This document shows positions 60,300 to 64,000 of a stretch of 64,000 bases of DNA, piece by piece (position 1 is the stretch's first letter; each line of letters opens with the position of its first letter). The DNA lies in NCBI RefSeq assembly GCF_009389715.1, contig NC_052394.1, positions 20,586,899 through 20,650,898 of the forward strand, read 5' to 3'. The notes beneath the pieces were generated by a model that was given only the letters and a program-made list of their open reading frames with translations, did no database searches and was not told where the DNA came from. Position numbers and translations under genes: made by a program. The DNA comes from Phoenix dactylifera. Lineage: Eukaryota > Streptophyta > Magnoliopsida > Arecales > Arecaceae.

Positions 60300-63200
60300 G
60301 CACTGGGTCTAAATGTGATACAGCTGGAATTTGATATTCATGCTCTGATGATTTAATGAACCCTAATTAACCCGGATAAGTTGGTTTAGCAAATCTTCAA
60401 ATCCATGAGTATCTAACCTAAATAAGAGGTATAAATGCTGGAAAGAGCCTAAATAGAATTAGTTAGAGAGGTCCTGATATGTTTTGCACTGTTATCAAGA
60501 GTTGAACAACTTCCCTATCATGGCATATATCTTGAATGGATGGCTATCATTCAACATGCAGTGCACCATGTTTGCCAATAAATATGCTGCATTTGGTTCT
60601 AAGTATGGACGATAGCAGTCCATCTTCAAGACGAATAATGTGGCGGCTATTTAAAATTGTACAATTTTTTGATGTGCAAAATATACACCACAAAGATCCG
60701 AATCCCAAATAAACCATGCTGATGCCACAAATGTCTTAATCATTTTTCTAATTAAAATAAGTTATATTTTTGGCTTATCCAAAATCATAAACCTTACGTC
60801 CTTTTCATTTTGGTCCAATCTATACCTTGGATTATATGGTAGGGCAATTATGAAAATGACTACATTTATGATTTTTTTTTTATCATTTTAGCATATAACT
60901 TATGTACTAGGATCTATATCATGGTTACAGCTGTATCGATAGAATATATTTTATTAAGCAATAAATTATTTCTAAATTCATAAAATTGTTGTTCATGTAC
61001 TGCTTGTATGAACTCTGCATCACCTTGAACTTAAACATCTCTATAATTTATATGGATCGATTGCTAAGCTATATCTTTTGATTTAATAAAAAGCTTTTTT
61101 CAATTAATTATTTTCCTCTTTGCCATTACAATATCCCTATCTAAATCTAATATGTAAGTTAGATGATATATATTTATACACATAATTAAAATATCATTAT
61201 AACAATTCTAAAGAATAGTTTTTAAAAATATGTCTTCAAAATTAAATTTGAAGCCTCCAGTATTTTAAGTTTAGTAAATATGTCTCTAATTGGTCCATTA
61301 CATATTCATCATTGCTGCACCACTCAAGGAAAATCAAGATTCCTCTAAAATCAAAATTCAATGCAATACTCCAAGTTTGGTAACCAAAGTATTTTATTTT
61401 GCAATATGATAGATGCCTTTGCTATTACAATTTTTGTTGCGTATAATTATAATACAAAAGCCAACAGCCAATGCTACATGTTGGTTCTGTTTCAATAGCA
61501 TCATTACACTCAAAAATGCTGTCTATAATAAATATTCTTAAAGATTGAAATGAAAGCAATTTGCCTACCTAAAAAACAATAAATTGCACGATATGACACA
61601 TCTTTATTTGATTAATGTTTTAACCATGATGGTGTTGGTCAACAAGGTTTGCGTTGCTTCAAACTCAAACAAACCCTTGTCTATCAGAGGAGTCATGTAT
61701 TTCGAGTTAAATGACAAGCTAATACAAGTGCCTCAAGTTGGATGGTTCAATATAATATCATTCATAGTTATGGAAGTTAAAAACATACTAACAAATCATC
61801 TTGAGATTACAAATTTCCACAAATATTATAACAATTATATTTTAAATTGAAATATAAAATTCTCAGAAATGTCAAGTAGTTGATTTCTTTTTAAGCAGTA
61901 TATTAGTTATCATAGCATAGGGAAAATCTTTACCAATTTAAACTTAGATCATATTGTATCTCACCAACTTAACAATCAATAAGCTTTATAACTCTATCCA
62001 TTTCAATGAATTTCTACGTGCCTCCATTGTGTTCCTAACATATGCCATGCATGCACATGCCAAATGATTTTAATTTAAATTGGATATCTTCAAAAATATT
62101 ATTATTCACATGCACGTAATATAACAGTGAATACATGCAACTTAAGTTAGCGGATAATATGTTGGTTAATAATATGGCACTTTAAACTGCTCGCGTAAAT
62201 AGTTTTCTTTCATGATCTAGGGAACCGCGCGCCCGAGTTTTAGCCAGTGTTTCGCCCATGCATGGGGCGAATGTGCAGCTACCACTGCATCCAAAGCTGT
62301 CGATTTGCCTCTACACAGTCAATACGAGATATCTACTGATATCACCTTTGCCTTTTCCTTTCCGTAGTTCGCTTTCTTTCACCCATTTGTCAAAGCAAAT
62401 CTCCAAGCACTATCCTTTCTTTTGCTGTTTTCATTATCGCTGGTCAAGAAAAGATGTGCACTTCCGCTTAAGATACTTTTAATTAATCAAGCTGGAATTA
62501 GAAAGACAAGACAAGTACCGGCTTTAATTAATCTGGCTGCATATGTATTCTCTAGCCGCCTTAACGCTTTTCCATGCAGCTAAATCGACAAGGAAAACAA
62601 TAGCATTCGCACGTGCAAGGAGAGAGCAACAGGACTCGCACAGATTTGCTGGAATATTATACGTCGGAGAAACTACGGTATGTAGATCTTGGGCATGCAT
62701 GCAATTCGTAGAAGCCCCCTCTATGTTTTCCAACTTGAATAAGTTCAAAAACTGCTCTCTTCTTTCTTATTAATATTTTTCTTTTGGTTGATGGCAATGT
62801 AGACGCTTATTGACATGAATAGTGGATAAAGTTCTACCTCGAAAAGATAATGGCGGATAAAACTTTTTCTTTATCTGGGATGGGTGTCGGCTGGCCGGAG
62901 TTGCATTCATGCGCTACCTACGAGGCATAGAGCTCGAGCGTCAGGTTCTCGGTCATGTCCGAAATCCCCACACTAGGTTTCAAACGCCTGGTCTCATCAA
63001 AAGAGTTCAGATTGCCTTTCCTTGTTGCTTTTCCTTCTTATCTATATAAAAAACAATGGTATGACCGCAGGAGTGCTGCTATCCTTTTCCTAAGTTGAAC
63101 TTAAAATATCTCTCTTGCACAAACATGAACTCCTACCAAGCGCATGCTTCGATCCAAAGATTTCATGTGCCTTATGTGTAAGAGTTAAATAGACAGAGAG

Positions 63201-64000
63201 AGAGAGACAGTATGGAAAAGAAATAGAATTCATTTATTTGAAAAAAAAATAGAATGCCTCAATGTGCGTTATGCGTTAGGCTTTTTTATTTTATATAGAG
63301 AAAATTCTTGATTATGAAATATGTCAAAGGACCATTGATATGAATATCAGTTTTTTAATTAAATGTCATATAATTGGGTTTTGATATTTAAAATTAGTGA
63401 ATGATGCATATTCTAGTTAAGACATAGATGACTCTATTGAATTTAACCCCTTTTTTTTCTATAAATCCTTAAATAGAATTATGGAAACAGAGTTCGTCAT
63501 GGATTATGAAATTCAACAATATGGCATTCATGCATGGATGAAGTTAATTTATTTTCTTTTCTCTATTATCTATTTTATATATATGGAGACTCAACTTGTG
63601 CAAATCTCTTAATTCACCATATAGGTACCTATATTAATAATACTAGAATTAATATGCTTGATCAACATTAAAATTTATTTCTTAATATGCAACAAATATT
63701 AATGGCATTAATGTGCTCGAGCATCATTAAAGCATATTACCTAATATGCAATAGAAATTTAGTAATTGAAGCATTCTACTTATTATAATTTGTTATATTG
63801 TTAAATGGGATTCCAAAAATAATTGGAAAAGGGAAAAAATACAATCCGCAAGATTGGTATTATTGATGGAAATTTCTGCATGAAAGACCTTGTACAAAGT
63901 TCTTCGTATTATTGATGAGAGTTTCTATTCGGCCATCATTAAAGTTTCTTACTTAACATGCAATAAAAATTTAGCTATTGAAACATGCTACTTATTATAA
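60300..64000. other. AT-rich region with no recognised gene
   Basis: The first few hundred bases are probably ALOG upstream sequence. The rest has only short ORFs without signatures, a near-palindrome TTCGCCCATGCATGGGGCGAA around 62250-62270, and repeats at the right edge. Confidence 0.45.
63722..64000. repeat. Direct repeat at the window edge
   Basis: Copies 63722-63788 and 63934-64000 share CATCATTAAAG, ATGCAATA, AAATTTAG, TATTGAA-type and CTACTTATTATAA words over 67 bases, with about ten mismatches. A weaker third copy starts near 63665. The second copy runs to the window end, so the array may continue. Confidence 0.75.

Noticed and set aside
62860-63000. Possible SINE on the minus strand (TTTCAAACGCC word and a GC-rich body)
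   Set aside because: Only a vague B-box resemblance; no A box, tail or duplication found.
63722-64000. CRISPR-like or other prokaryotic repeat array
   Set aside because: The window is eukaryotic; the repeats are long, diverged and few, without regular spacers.

Overview
This is nuclear plant DNA: split genes with GT-AG introns up to about 3.4 kb, GC-rich first exons, AT-rich spacers, microsatellites and several class I and class II transposons. The proteins are those of a flowering plant. Long introns, GC-rich first exons and an intact TIC56-like gene fit a non-grass monocot, possibly a palm, but that is inference.

Layout. 1-1.4 kb: 3' end of a ferritin gene (+). 3.2-4.2 kb: unrecognised coding-like fragment and a decayed repeat. 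5.1-10.2 kb: six-exon gene for a cinnamoyl-CoA-reductase-like SDR (+), followed at 10.8-11.1 kb by a broken partial copy of its first two exons. 12.8-20.7 kb: five-exon TIC56-like chloroplast gene (-). 24.3-24.8 kb: Tourist-like MITE with intact TAA duplication. 25.2-29.3 kb: five-exon GILT thiol reductase gene (+). 30.7-31.2 kb: long inverted-repeat element. 31.4-31.8 kb: tRNA-derived SINE with a perfect target-site duplication, about 65 bp before the start codon of the next gene. 31.9-40.1 kb: eight-exon Golgi-type methyltransferase gene close to PMT23 (+), with another MITE in intron 2.

40-59 kb is repeat-rich: a GC-rich island with an orphan ORF (43.8-44.1 kb), a decayed CACTA-like element holding what looks like a captured promoter (45.3-46.6 kb), a hAT element with exact ends but a gutted transposase (46.8-49.4 kb), a LINE RNase H remnant split by a hAT-type MITE (50.7-51.3 kb), and a small non-coding LTR element (52.0-53.8 kb). 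59.2-59.9 kb: single-exon ALOG (LSH/G1-type) transcription factor gene (-). 60.3-64 kb: AT-rich, no gene recognised.

The genes do not form a pathway. They are independent single-copy-style genes for iron storage, phenylpropanoid-type reduction, chloroplast biogenesis, thiol reduction, Golgi methylation and developmental regulation. The most informative structures are the transposon insertions, whose boundaries and repair scars can be read to the base. All exon boundaries were assigned by eye from GT-AG signals, reading phase and remembered family sequence; no search was run.
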